35,767 nt of DNA from Clostridiales bacterium (GCA_004557905.1 SFFH01000047.1:1-35767), one strand, 5' to 3'. Positions 22,902-32,417 are shown, numbered from the stretch's first letter. The notes: generated by a model not told the origin, from the sequence alone. Program-made: numbers and translations.

Positions 22902-25295
22902 ATGAAAGTACCGATGCAATGGCTGAAGCAGTACACCGACGTGCCGGTCTCTGCGCAGGCTTTCCAGGATGCGATGATCAATCACGGCACGGGCGTCGAG
23001 GGCCTTGAGGACCAGAACGAGGCCGTGCAGAACGTCGTCGTGGGCAAGATCCTCTCCGTGCGCAAGCATGAGAATTCCGACCACATGGTCATCTGCTCCA
23101 TCGACGTGGGCGAGGCGGAGCCGCTGCAGATCGTCACCGGCGCGCCGAACGTGCACGAGGGCGATCTGGTGCCGGTGGCCAAGGTGGGCGCCGTGCTGCC
23201 GAACGGCGTGAAGATCAAGAAGGGCAAGCTGCGCGGCGTGGACTCCTTCGGCATGTGCTGCTCCGGTCCGGAGCTGAACGTGCCGGAATACCTGTATCCG
23301 TCCGTGGGCGACAAGGGCCTGCTGATCTTCCATGAGGATTATGCGCCGGGCACCGATGTGCGCTCTATCCTGGGCGTGGACGATACGATCGTCGATTTCG
23401 AGATTCTGGCGAACCGCCCGGACTGCCTGAGCGTCTGGGGCGTGGCCCGTGAGGCTGCCGCGACGCTGGGCACCACGTTCAACAAGCCGGAAATCAAGGT
23501 CGATACCGTTCCGGGCAAGATGAGCGACTTCGTGAGCATCGAGGTCCGTGACACCGACCTGTGCCCGCGCTACTGCGCGCGCGTGGTCAAGAACATCAAG
23601 ATCGGCCCGTCCCCGATGTGGATGCGCAAGGCCCTCAATGCAGCCGGCGTGCGCGCGATCAACAACATCGTGGACATCACCAACTATGTGATGCTGGAGA
23701 CCGGACACCCGATGCATGCGTTTGACCTGGCGAAGGTGAAGGAGCAGCACGTCATCGTGCGCCGCGCCTATGAGGGTGAGAAGATCGTCACGCTCGACGG
23801 CAAGGAGCGCGACCTGACCACCGATATGCTGATGATCGCGGACCAGACCAACGCGACCGGCATCGCCGGCGTCATGGGCGGCGAGGAATCCGAGATCACC
23901 GAGGAGACCACGACGGTCATGTTCGAAATCGCCGCGTTTGACCGCAGCAATATCCGCCTGACCACCCGCGCGCTGGGCATGCGCACCGAGGCCTCCGGCC
24001 GCTTTGAGCGCGGCGTCTGCGCGGCGACCTGCCGCGAGGCGGCGGACCGCGCCTGCCAGCTGGTCAATCTGCTGGGCTGCGGCGAGGTCATCGAGGACGT
24101 ATTCGACTGCTATCCCAATCCGAAGCCGCAGACCGTGGTCGAGGCCTCCGTGGCGCGCATCAACAGGCGTATCGGCATGGAGATCCCGGGCGACACGATG
24201 GCGAAGATCCTGACGAGCCTGCACATGGACGTGACGCTCGACGGCGACAGGCTGACCGTTGTGGCGCCGGAGTATCGCGAGGACATCGAGGTCGAGGAGG
24301 ACCTGTCCGAGGAGGTGCTGCGTATCTACGGCTACGAGCACATCCAGTCCACGCTGCTGCGCGGCGAGACGGCCCCGGGCACCCGAAATGCGCACATGCT
24401 GCTCTCCGACAAGGTCAGCAGGATTCTGGTGGGCATGGGCCTGTACGAGATCCGCAACTTCTCCTTCATCAGCCCGAAGCTGATCGACAAGCTGAACCTG
24501 GCGGCGGACGATCCGCGCCGCACGATGCTGCGCCTGACCAACCCGCTGGGCGAGGATACCAGCGTCATGCGCTCCACGCTCGTGCCGTCCATGCTGGGTA
24601 CAGTCTCCCTCAACCAGAGCCGCAACAACGACGCCGCCATGCTCTATGAAATCGCGCCGGTCTTTGACATGACGGACTACAAGCAGGGCGAGCTGCCGCA
24701 TGAGCAGCCGACGCTCTGCATCGGCGCGTACGGTCCGGACGTCGATTTCTATCTGGTGCGCGACATCGTGCTGGATATGCTCGCGCGCTTCGGCGTGGAA
24801 TGCGACGTCGTGCCGGGCGCGGAGCCGTATCATCATCCGGGCCGCGCGGCGAAGCTGATGGCCGGCGGCAAGTGCTTGGCCAATGTGGCCGAGGTGCATC
24901 CGCAGGTGATGGCCGCGTTCGACATCACCAAGCGCACGGTGATCGCCGAGGTCAACCTGGAGATGCTGGGTGAAATGCGCACGCCGATGGGCCATGTGCG
25001 CGCGCTGCCGAAGTTCCCGGCCGTGACCCGCGACATTGCGCTGGTGATGGACGAGGCGACGACCGTGGGCAGCGTCCTGGCGAGCATCCGCAAGGCGGGC
25101 GGCGCGCTGCTGGAGAGCGCGGAGATGTTTGACATCTACCGCGGTGCGCAGCTGGGCGATGGCAAGAAGTCCGTGGCGTTCTCTCTGGCGTTCCGCAACG
25201 CCGAGCGCACGCTCTCTGATGACGATGTGAACCCGCTGATGAAGAAGATCCTCGCCAGCTGCGAGGAGAACAACGGCGCCGTGCTGCGCCTGTAA
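22902..25295 (+). CDS. pheT: Phenylalanyl-tRNA synthetase beta subunit
   Basis: This is a 797-residue, full-length PheT. In order: N-terminal domain, tRNA-binding EMAP/OB fold (about 40-150, 'VGKILSVRKHENSDHM'), B3/B4 editing domain (about 200-380), B5 domain, catalytic-like core, and the C-terminal ferredoxin-fold anticodon-binding domain (about 705-797, 'PKFPAVTRDIALVMDE'). It is co-transcribed with pheS. Confidence 0.97.
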   Translation: MKVPMQWLKQYTDVPVSAQAFQDAMINHGTGVEGLEDQNEAVQNVVVGKILSVRKHENSDHMVICSIDVGEAEPLQIVTGAPNVHEGDLVPVAKVGAVLPNGVKIKKGKLRGVDSFGMCCSGPELNVPEYLYPSVGDKGLLIFHEDYAPGTDVRSILGVDDTIVDFEILANRPDCLSVWGVAREAAATLGTTFNKPEIKVDTVPGKMSDFVSIEVRDTDLCPRYCARVVKNIKIGPSPMWMRKALNAAGVRAINNIVDITNYVMLETGHPMHAFDLAKVKEQHVIVRRAYEGEKIVTLDGKERDLTTDMLMIADQTNATGIAGVMGGEESEITEETTTVMFEIAAFDRSNIRLTTRALGMRTEASGRFERGVCAATCREAADRACQLVNLLGCGEVIEDVFDCYPNPKPQTVVEASVARINRRIGMEIPGDTMAKILTSLHMDVTLDGDRLTVVAPEYREDIEVEEDLSEEVLRIYGYEHIQSTLLRGETAPGTRNAHMLLSDKVSRILVGMGLYEIRNFSFISPKLIDKLNLAADDPRRTMLRLTNPLGEDTSVMRSTLVPSMLGTVSLNQSRNNDAAMLYEIAPVFDMTDYKQGELPHEQPTLCIGAYGPDVDFYLVRDIVLDMLARFGVECDVVPGAEPYHHPGRAAKLMAGGKCLANVAEVHPQVMAAFDITKRTVIAEVNLEMLGEMRTPMGHVRALPKFPAVTRDIALVMDEATTVGSVLASIRKAGGALLESAEMFDIYRGAQLGDGKKSVAFSLAFRNAERTLSDDDVNPLMKKILASCEENNGAVLRL

Positions 25296-25328
25296 TCGGG
25301 CTAAAGAAAGAAAAGGGGCGATCAGATC

Positions 25329-26192
25329 ATGCTGGATAAACGGATTTCCGCAAGAACGCTGCGGTTTGCGGTGCTGGGGGAATCCCTGGCGCATACCTGG
25401 TCGCCCCAGATTCACAACTCGCTGTTTGCGGCGGCCGGGCTTGACGCGGTCTATCTGCCCGTCACGGTGCCGGGAGACAAGCTCTCTTCCGCCGTGGATG
25501 TGCTGCGCAGCTGCTTTGCAGGCTTCAACGTCACCATTCCGTTCAAGGAGCGGATCATCCCGTTGCTGGATGGGGTGGACGATGCCGTGCGCGCGTGCGG
25601 CGCGGTGAACACAGTGGAGAATCGTGATGGCCGTCTGATCGGCCACATCACGGACGGCCTGGGCATGCTGCGGGCCATCGGGGAGGGCGGCGTGTCCACC
25701 CGGGAAATCGACGTGCTGATTCTGGGCGGCGGCGGTGCGGCGCGCGTGGCGGGCTATGAGTTCCTTGAACGCGGGTGCCGGGTAAGCTTTGCCGTGCGCA
25801 GCGTGGAGAAGGGACTGGTGCTCGCACGGGCGCTGGCCGACACACAGTGGGACGGAATGGCGCGCCTGCGCGTCTGCCCGCTGGGCGACGTTTCCGGAAC
25901 GTATGATCTGCTGGTGAACTGCACGCCGGTGGGCATGTACCCCAAGACGGAGGCTTGTCCGGTGACGGAGGACGTCATCGCGCGCTGCGGCGCAGTCTTT
26001 GACGCGGTGTACAATCCGCGCAGGACGAGCCTGCTGCAATGCGCAGAACGGAAGGGCATTCCGGCGATTGAAGGCCTGGGCATGCTCTTCTATCAGGCGG
26101 TCGAGGCCGAAAGATTCTGGTTTGGCGCGGATGCGCTTGCGCCTGAGGCTGTGCAAAGGGCCATCTATCACGAGCTGCTGGAGCAGATGTGA
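25329..26192 (+). CDS. aroE: Shikimate dehydrogenase
   Basis: This is a 287-residue protein with 'WSPQIHNSLF' and 'FNVTIPFKE' (with the catalytic Lys), the nucleotide-binding GGGGAARV, 'VNCTPVGMYP' and 'GLGMLFYQA'. It reduces 3-dehydroshikimate to shikimate in the aromatic pathway. It lies 33 bases after pheT without a terminator, so it should fall under the Phe T-box, linking Phe precursor supply to tRNA-Phe charging. The first serine motif is unusual (LAHTWSP where SxSLSP is common), so specificity for a related substrate (quinate or a YdiB-like role) is possible. Confidence 0.9.
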   Translation: MLDKRISARTLRFAVLGESLAHTWSPQIHNSLFAAAGLDAVYLPVTVPGDKLSSAVDVLRSCFAGFNVTIPFKERIIPLLDGVDDAVRACGAVNTVENRDGRLIGHITDGLGMLRAIGEGGVSTREIDVLILGGGGAARVAGYEFLERGCRVSFAVRSVEKGLVLARALADTQWDGMARLRVCPLGDVSGTYDLLVNCTPVGMYPKTEACPVTEDVIARCGAVFDAVYNPRRTSLLQCAERKGIPAIEGLGMLFYQAVEAERFWFGADALAPEAVQRAIYHELLEQM

Positions 26193-26230
26193 GCTCCGGC
26201 AGGCAACAAGAGAGCAAGAAGGAATGTATT

Positions 26231-26953
26231 ATGGGGTATCGGCCGGTCATCGGCATTTCTCCATCGAGGAGCGAGGAACAGCATCGGCTGTCTCTGGCTG
26301 AAAACTACTTGAACGCGATTGCCCGTGCAGGCGGTCTGCCGATAGTGTTTCCGTCGTCCATCACGGACGAAAGCACGATCGACGAGATGCTGGATCGCGT
26401 GGATGGCGTGCTGCTTTCCGGCGGCATCGACGTTCATCCTCGTTACTTCGGCGAGGAGGTTTTGCCCGGCTGCGGCTCGATTGACGAGACGCGCGACGCG
26501 TTTGAGCTGGCGCTGACGCGCAAGGCGATTGAGCGGAACATGCCGGTGCTCGGCATCTGCCGCGGCGTCCAGGTGCTCGCTGTCGCGCTGGGCGGAACGC
26601 TTTTTCAGGACATCGAAAGCCAGCTGGGCATTCCCAACACGGAGCACAGGCAGGAGCCGATGGACGACTACAAGCATGCGGTCCGGTTCAAGGAGGGCGG
26701 CCTGCTCGAGCGCATCACCGGCGATACGCTGATGCTCACCAACAGCATGCATCATCAGTCGGTCAAGGATGCCGGGGAGAAGCTGATCATCGAGGGCATT
26801 ACAAAGGACGGCATCATCGAGGCGGTGAGCATGGCGGGCAACGAGGCGGTGTTTGGCGTGCAGTTCCATCCGGAATGCCTGGAAACCTTCAGCGACCCCG
26901 CCGCGAGGATATTTGCCTATTTTGTCAAAAAAGCATCTGAATACAGGGCGTAA
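26231..26953 (+). CDS. Class I glutamine amidotransferase-like hydrolase (peptidase C26, PuuD-like)
   Basis: This is a 240-residue protein of the gamma-glutamyl-gamma-aminobutyrate hydrolase family. The nucleophile Cys110 is in 'LGICRGVQ' and the partner His/Glu in 'GVQFHPE'; 'DGVLLSGGIDVHPRYFGEE' is typical. Relatives hydrolyse gamma-glutamyl amides such as gamma-Glu-GABA. The ATG at 26231 is preferred, with aaggaatg upstream; an upstream GTG in the same frame overlaps aroE. It may be co-transcribed with aroE. Confidence 0.88.
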   Translation: MGYRPVIGISPSRSEEQHRLSLAENYLNAIARAGGLPIVFPSSITDESTIDEMLDRVDGVLLSGGIDVHPRYFGEEVLPGCGSIDETRDAFELALTRKAIERNMPVLGICRGVQVLAVALGGTLFQDIESQLGIPNTEHRQEPMDDYKHAVRFKEGGLLERITGDTLMLTNSMHHQSVKDAGEKLIIEGITKDGIIEAVSMAGNEAVFGVQFHPECLETFSDPAARIFAYFVKKASEYRA

Positions 26954-26962
26954 GCCCATAGA

Positions 26963-26997
26963 AAGCGTCTGCTCTCCCCAAGGGGCAGGCGCTTTTG
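26963..26997 (+). terminator. Terminator of the pheST–aroE–C26 operon
   Basis: A perfect 10-bp stem with one G·U (26963-26972 with 26985-26994) followed by TTTT. Confidence 0.85.
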
Positions 26998-27055
26998 CGT
27001 ACCTGGCAGGAAGAGCAGGCAAAATGCGCCGCATTTTCGTATTGTTTCCCCATGG

Positions 27056-27084
27056 TTGAACTGCCGCAGCCTTTTTGTTATAAT
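27056..27084 (+). promoter_or_regulatory. Promoter of the SpoIID-like gene
   Basis: TTGAAC (27056-27061), 17 bases and TATAAT (27079-27084). A sigma-A-type site rather than a sporulation sigma-factor site. Confidence 0.85.
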
Positions 27085-27120
27085 GAACGCAGATTTTTAA
27101 GGACAGGAGGCCGCGAACCG

Positions 27121-28866
27121 ATGAAGCGACCGATTCGACAGATTTTGATATGGGCGCTGCTTGCTGCGCTGCTGGTTTCGTTTCCGGGCGCTTACGCGGG
27201 CGCGCAGATCGAGCCGACCATCCGAGTGTGGCTTAAAAGGCTGAAGACGGAGGATGCGCTGCGCATCGGCGTGCAGGGCAGCTACATGCTGGGCGACGGC
27301 AGCATGACGTTCTCGGACGGCGCGGAGATGACCGTAGTGCTGCGTGGCAATCAGCTGGTGCTGCACACGGGACAGGTGGCCGTCGTGATGGGCGAGAAGA
27401 TGAAGCTGGTCCGCTGCGAGGACGAGGCGGGCAGCGCGCTTCGGCTGGGCGGCAGCGATGGGCTTTACGAGGGCGATCTGCTGCTGGACATTCAGGACGG
27501 CGTGATCCGGCCGATTCTGCACATCTTCATTGAGGACTACCTCCTGGGCGTCGTGCCCTATGAGATGGGCGATTCCTTCCCACTGGAGGCGCTCAAGGCG
27601 CAGGCGATCACGGCGCGAACCTACGCGCTGCAAAGGAGCGGAAGCGCGGACGATTACGACGTGGAGGACACGACGAACGACCAGGCGTACAAGGGACGGT
27701 CATCGTCGCATCCGGTCTCCGAGCAGGCTGTGCGCGAGACAGAGGGACTCTGCGGCACCTACAAGGGCAAGCTGGCGGACTGCTATTATTCCGCCAGCAA
27801 CGGCGGACAAACGGAGCTGGGTCAGCACGTCTGGCCGACGGACGATCCGGATGCGTTCGGCTACATGGACATGCGGGACGATCCGTATGATCTGGAGAAC
27901 GACGCGAGCGTCGTCAAGCGCTTTACGCTGAAGAAGAAGCCGGGCGAGAGCGGCGTAGGTACGGCGCTGCACAGTGCGCTGGTCGCTGCGATGGAGGATC
28001 AGCTTGCCGCGCTGGGCGCCCAAGCGGACGACAGCCTGGTCCGGTTTGACGAGATCGTCAGCGTGGAGACGGCGGAGCCCAAGTTTGAAGAGCCGTCCAG
28101 GCTGATGACGCAGCTGCGGTTCAAGGTGAAGATTTCCGTGCGCGATTACACGTTCCGCGACGAATCGCAGAAGGAGATTGGGCCGCAGGAGACGCAGCAG
28201 GGCGATCCTGCCGCAGAGACGACGCCGGGACCGACGCCTGCGCCGACGGCTACGCCCGCATACTCGCCATACAAAAAAATCAAGGACACGCTGACGGTGA
28301 CGCTCCCGATCTTCACGGATGCTGAAAAGGCGATGGGGCTGAGCATCAACGTCTATCAGAACGAGCTGGTCACGGTGTACGATATCGGCTCGGCGTTCAT
28401 GCTGGAGTCGCGCCGGTTTGGGCACGGCGTAGGCATGTCCCAGCGCGGCGCGCAGCAGATGGCAGGAAAATACGGCATGACGTGCCAGCAGATCCTTGCG
28501 TTCTACTATCCGGGCCTGGAGGTAAAGCGGGCCAATGTGCAGAAGAACCCGCTGCCGACGGTCGACGCGGCGCTGATGGCCACCCCTGCGCCGACGCCCA
28601 GTCCCACGCCCAGACCAACGCTGATGCCGGTGAGCACGGAAAAGCTGCCCAAGGGCGCCTATGTGGCGGTGGTCAGCAACATCAGCGAGGACTCCTCACT
28701 GAACCTGCGCCAGTCCCCGAGCCTCTCCTCGGATGTGCTGCGCCGGCTGTACAAGGACCAGAAGCTGATCGTTCTGAATACGAGCGAGGACGGCTGGGCA
28801 CACGTGAAAACGGACGTCGTGGAGGGATATGTGCGCAGCGAGTACCTGCAGACGGCGGAGGAGTGA
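27121..28866 (+). CDS. SpoIID/LytB-domain cell-wall protein with C-terminal SH3 domain
   Basis: This is a 581-residue exported protein with a signal peptide at residues 1-28 (basic start, hydrophobic core, 'AYAGA'). A SpoIID/LytB domain runs from about 135 ('EDYLLGVVPYEMGDSFPLEA', 'CYYSASNGGQTE') to about 475 ('RRFGHGVGMSQRGAQQMA'). Two Thr/Pro-rich linkers follow or interrupt it ('TPGPTPAPTATPAYSP' and 'TPAPTPSPTPRPT'), and residues about 513-578 form a bacterial SH3 domain ('SLNLRQSPSLSSDVLRRL'). SpoIID is a lytic transglycosylase for denuded glycan strands in engulfment; LytB proteins modify amidases. The sigma-A-like promoter and wall-binding domain suggest a vegetative wall role rather than sporulation. 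Confidence 0.85.
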   Translation: MKRPIRQILIWALLAALLVSFPGAYAGAQIEPTIRVWLKRLKTEDALRIGVQGSYMLGDGSMTFSDGAEMTVVLRGNQLVLHTGQVAVVMGEKMKLVRCEDEAGSALRLGGSDGLYEGDLLLDIQDGVIRPILHIFIEDYLLGVVPYEMGDSFPLEALKAQAITARTYALQRSGSADDYDVEDTTNDQAYKGRSSSHPVSEQAVRETEGLCGTYKGKLADCYYSASNGGQTELGQHVWPTDDPDAFGYMDMRDDPYDLENDASVVKRFTLKKKPGESGVGTALHSALVAAMEDQLAALGAQADDSLVRFDEIVSVETAEPKFEEPSRLMTQLRFKVKISVRDYTFRDESQKEIGPQETQQGDPAAETTPGPTPAPTATPAYSPYKKIKDTLTVTLPIFTDAEKAMGLSINVYQNELVTVYDIGSAFMLESRRFGHGVGMSQRGAQQMAGKYGMTCQQILAFYYPGLEVKRANVQKNPLPTVDAALMATPAPTPSPTPRPTLMPVSTEKLPKGAYVAVVSNISEDSSLNLRQSPSLSSDVLRRLYKDQKLIVLNTSEDGWAHVKTDVVEGYVRSEYLQTAEE

Positions 28867-28978
28867 GGCAGACTGATACGGCGCTGTCAGATTGCAGCAG
28901 GATTAGCCGGATACACGGGAGGTTTTAGGTAAAACTTTCACAAATTGCGTTTTCTTCATAAAAACAATGGGGAAAGAC

Positions 28979-29007
28979 TTGAAAAGCATCCAGATTTTGA
29001 GTACAAT
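28979..29007 (+). promoter_or_regulatory. Promoter of gap
   Basis: TTGAAA (28979-28984), 17 bases and TACAAT (29002-29007). The 110 bases before it (28867-28978) show no gene. Confidence 0.85.
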
Positions 29008-29066
29008 ATAGTAGGGTTTGTCCCATGACTATACTATTGGCAAACAGAATTAGGAGGAGATTTCCA

Positions 29067-30119
29067 ATGGTTAAGGTTGCGATTAATGGTTTCGGTCGTA
29101 TCGGCCGTCTGGCGTTCCGTCAGATGTTTGATGCCGAGGGCTACGAGATTGTTGCGATCAACGATCTGACCAGCCCGAAGATGCTGGCTCACCTGCTCAA
29201 GTATGATACCGCTCAGGGCCCGTATGTCCACAAGGATACCGTTTCCTACAAGGAGCCGGTGTTTGAAGAGGATGGCAAGACCGTGAAGGTTCCGGGCTCC
29301 ATCACCGTGAACGGCAAGGAGATCACCATCTACGCGAAGCCGAAGGCGAATGAGCTGCCGTGGGGCGAGCTGGATGTCGACGTCGTGCTCGAGTGCACCG
29401 GCTTCTACACCAGCAAGGCGAAGGCGCAGGCCCACATTGACGCCGGCGCCAAGAAGGTCGTCATCTCCGCTCCTGCGGGCAACGATCTGCCGACCATCGT
29501 GTTCTCCGTCAACGAGAACAAGCTGACCGCTGAGGACAAGATCATCTCCGCGGCTTCCTGCACCACCAACTGCCTGGCCCCGATGGCGAAGGCTCTGAAC
29601 GACAAGTATCCGATCCAGTCCGGCATCATGACCACCGTGCATGCCTACACCGGCGATCAGATGATCCTCGACGGCCCGCATCGCAAGGGCGACCTGCGCC
29701 GTGCCCGCGCCGGCGCGCAGAACATCGTTCCGAACAGCACCGGCGCTGCGAAGGCGATCGGCCTGGTTATTCCGGAGCTCAACGGCAAGCTGATCGGCTC
29801 TGCCCAGCGCGTCCCGGTCCCGACCGGCTCCACCACCATCCTCGTGGCGGTTGTCAAGGGCAAGGACATCACCGTTGATTCCATCAACGAGGCGATGAAG
29901 GCTCAGGCCTCTGCGTCCTTCGGCTACAACACCGACATGATCGTCTCCTCTGACGTCATCGGCATGACCTATGGCTCTCTGTTCGACGCGACCCAGACCA
30001 TGGTCACCAAGATCGACGACGAGACCGCTCAGGTGCAGGTTGTGTCCTGGTACGACAACGAGAACAGCTACACCTCTCAGATGGTCCGCACCATCAAGTA
30101 CTTCGCGGAGCTCGGCTAA
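29067..30119 (+). CDS. gap: Glyceraldehyde-3-phosphate dehydrogenase
   Basis: This is a 350-residue GAPDH, the glycolytic enzyme making 1,3-bisphosphoglycerate from glyceraldehyde-3-phosphate with NAD and phosphate. N-terminal 'VAINGFGRIGRLAFR' binds NAD; the nucleophile is Cys165 in 'SAASCTTNCLAPMAKAL'; the C terminus has 'WYDNENSYTSQMV'. It is slightly longer than usual because of extra residues around 70-105. The start has aggaggag upstream. Codon use is the most biased in the window along with the ydhYV-like genes and the polyol dehydrogenase. No other glycolytic gene follows. Confidence 0.97.
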   Translation: MVKVAINGFGRIGRLAFRQMFDAEGYEIVAINDLTSPKMLAHLLKYDTAQGPYVHKDTVSYKEPVFEEDGKTVKVPGSITVNGKEITIYAKPKANELPWGELDVDVVLECTGFYTSKAKAQAHIDAGAKKVVISAPAGNDLPTIVFSVNENKLTAEDKIISAASCTTNCLAPMAKALNDKYPIQSGIMTTVHAYTGDQMILDGPHRKGDLRRARAGAQNIVPNSTGAAKAIGLVIPELNGKLIGSAQRVPVPTGSTTILVAVVKGKDITVDSINEAMKAQASASFGYNTDMIVSSDVIGMTYGSLFDATQTMVTKIDDETAQVQVVSWYDNENSYTSQMVRTIKYFAELG

Positions 30120-30230
30120 TCGCTGAAAGCTTTGTGCGTGCTGATTGCGCGAACAACGTCATCTGACAAAAAATGGTATTTGAGTCTGTAGGCGCTCGTA
30201 TGGGCTAGCCCTGCAGGGACAAAAACATTT

Positions 30231-30275
30231 ACTCCTTTTTCTGACTGAATAACCAGGAAGAAAAAGGAGTTTTTT
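30231..30275 (+). terminator. Terminator of gap
   Basis: A perfect 12-bp stem (30231-30242 with 30259-30270) with a 16-base loop and TTTTT. Together with the 110 bases before it, this accounts for 30120-30394, which has no gene. Confidence 0.88.
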
Positions 30276-30394
30276 ACAATTTGGAAATCAAAAGAAAGCG
30301 GCGGAACGGAAGGACAGCCCTGCCTGTTCTTCTCTGCTGCGCCCTGAATACGGATCAAGCGCATCGAAGAATGTGATGCGACTGGAGGAAACTC

Positions 30395-32383
30395 GTGAAC
30401 ATGCTGCTTTATTTCGTTTTCCTGATCCCGGTTTGCATGCTTTTCTGCTGTACCGCGAATCGTCGCCATGACAGGAGGATTTGTACAGCCGCCTGCTTCA
30501 TGCTTTTCCTGTGTGTTGGCAGTGCTGCGTCGGCCGGCAGTGTTCAGAATGTACCGAAAGACCGCATTTCTGTACGCATGCCTGTTGGCATGGAGGCACA
30601 AATCCATACGGAGGACGGTCTGCTCCACCTGACCATCGACAGCCGGAAAACGGATTGGGGGCGAGTTCTTCTGCAGGGGAACGATCCTTCGGCCGCAGAC
30701 GTCGTCGCCGGGATCAAACCGCCCGCAGGTGCGGTTGGTCATGTCTTGGTGTGCGGAAGCGAGAACGACGACAGCATTGCACTTGGTTGGCTGAATGACG
30801 AAGACCCCGAAGACTTCCCCAAAAGCACGTTGGCAGAAAACGGTCAGACGGTTGCGGAGTGCGTGAATGACCTGCGCATCGTCATGCCTTACAATGAGAG
30901 CACTTATCTCTATGTGCGATGGTTTGATGACCAGGACAAGGGAGTCTGCACGGAGAAGCTGCACTTTACGTCTGCGCATACGATGAGCCAGGGCCTCTAT
31001 GCGCCGCTCTATCAGATTCATTCGGAGGCAATTCTGCCGAACTGCGGCAGCCAAAGCGGCGTAACGGCAGATGTGCAGGCCGGTATGGTCACCTATACAT
31101 GCACGCGCAAGCCGGCATCGTCCGATGAAAGGATTCTTACGGGCGTCCGCGTGCCGGAAGGGACAAAGACATGCAATCTCCTCAGTCTGCGTCGCGGCAA
31201 CGAATCGCTGCCCATCGAGAACGGGATGGTGCAGATTGCTACCGCCTATCCCTGGACAGGCGCGAGAAAAGACAACTTTGATCTTGAGTTCCTCGATGAA
31301 AACGGCGAACTGCTGGACTGCGGCCTGCTTTCTGTTCAGCACCAGACGACGGAGATGTCTCCATGGCCGGCCTATATCAAGAGCTGGGAACCGGTACCGC
31401 AGGACAAGCTCCAACTGACCAACAGCGGAAACAGCGGCGTGCGCATGCCGTATGAGCAGGGAATTCTCAGCTACGATTTTGCGCAGATCGCTAAAGACAC
31501 AAAGACGCTGGAAGACAGCGACGTTTGCATCAGTGTCATTCCGCCGCAGAATGCGAAATATGTTCGACAGAATGCATCCGGCGGAATCGAGGGACTGCTG
31601 GGCATCCATCAAAGTGGCAAGCAGGAAACCGATGATTGCATGCAAGAGTATATTAAAGCAGAGAACGTCGATGGTCCGGTGCTTGTCGGCCAATGGCCGA
31701 TTCTCCGCAGTCTGCATACCTACGACGGCGTAACGCTGTTTGTCCCCACGGTGCCGACCGATCTGGACTCGGGGATGGTCTATATTTTCTACTGGTACGA
31801 CAGCGAGGAATCCCTGAAAGAGAACCAGCCGTCTGAGGTCTGGTGGTTTGCTGAAAAATCGGCGCCGTATATCAAGGTGACCGAAAACAAGGCGCGAAAG
31901 ACGGAGACAAGCCTGCCGGATCACCTGAGCGGCGCGATTGTCATCGGCGAAGAGAACTGGATTGTCGTCACCGAAAGCTATCTGCAGGAAGGCGAGAACG
32001 CGCAGCACTATGAGCTGCGACTGACGGATGCAAACGGGAATACCATTTCGCCCGGACGGAACACCGTTGTCTATCTGCCTTATCCCGATGGCCTCTCCTA
32101 CGACGATGCGGTGACCTATATGCTTCGCCATTATGACGAAAAGGGCGGTTCCGAAATCGTGACGACCCTGACGCCGACAGCCATCGGCCTGCGCTTTGAG
32201 GCCGAAAGTTTCAGCCCCTTCGTCCTGCAATGGGAGGAACAGCCCGGTGCGGCAGATGCGTCTGTACAGGGGATTGACGATCTGCCGGAGACAGGGGATA
32301 CGTCATCTGTCGTACCGCTGCTGCTGCTGATCCTCTCTGCTTCAGCTTCTCTGTGCCTGATGCTGCGCAGGCGCTGCATGTAA
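30395..32383 (+). CDS. LPXTG-anchored surface protein of unknown function
   Basis: This is a 662-residue protein ending in a sortase signal: LPETG (residues 630-634), a hydrophobic helix and RRRCM. The N terminus has two hydrophobic stretches (about 3-20 and 29-47), the second resembling a signal peptide ending in 'AASA'. Between them are about three related beta-rich units, clearest at residues 58-185 and 349-476. Each opens with VRMP and ends with an aromatic strand (YLYVRWFDD / YIFYWYDSEE). A terminal domain (about 505-620) ends in 'SFSPFVLQW', as often seen just before LPXTG. GTG at 30395 has ggagg upstream; ATG at 30401 is an alternative. No sortase gene is in the window. Base composition looks less GC-rich than its neighbours, which may indicate transfer. 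Confidence 0.8.
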   Translation: MNMLLYFVFLIPVCMLFCCTANRRHDRRICTAACFMLFLCVGSAASAGSVQNVPKDRISVRMPVGMEAQIHTEDGLLHLTIDSRKTDWGRVLLQGNDPSAADVVAGIKPPAGAVGHVLVCGSENDDSIALGWLNDEDPEDFPKSTLAENGQTVAECVNDLRIVMPYNESTYLYVRWFDDQDKGVCTEKLHFTSAHTMSQGLYAPLYQIHSEAILPNCGSQSGVTADVQAGMVTYTCTRKPASSDERILTGVRVPEGTKTCNLLSLRRGNESLPIENGMVQIATAYPWTGARKDNFDLEFLDENGELLDCGLLSVQHQTTEMSPWPAYIKSWEPVPQDKLQLTNSGNSGVRMPYEQGILSYDFAQIAKDTKTLEDSDVCISVIPPQNAKYVRQNASGGIEGLLGIHQSGKQETDDCMQEYIKAENVDGPVLVGQWPILRSLHTYDGVTLFVPTVPTDLDSGMVYIFYWYDSEESLKENQPSEVWWFAEKSAPYIKVTENKARKTETSLPDHLSGAIVIGEENWIVVTESYLQEGENAQHYELRLTDANGNTISPGRNTVVYLPYPDGLSYDDAVTYMLRHYDEKGGSEIVTTLTPTAIGLRFEAESFSPFVLQWEEQPGAADASVQGIDDLPETGDTSSVVPLLLLILSASASLCLMLRRRCM

Positions 32384-32417
32384 GCGCTGATTCCAACCGG
32401 GTTTCCCGGATGCTTCC

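Noticed and set aside
22635..26171. 1178-codon open frame on the minus strand across pheS, pheT and aroE
   Set aside because: It is antisense to three clearly recognised genes, its sequence is His/Arg/Val-rich low-quality protein, and such long antisense frames arise from GC-rich codon bias.
30116..32230. 704-codon open frame antisense to the LPXTG gene
   Set aside because: The plus strand has a ribosome site, repeats and a sortase signal; the minus frame shows none of these.
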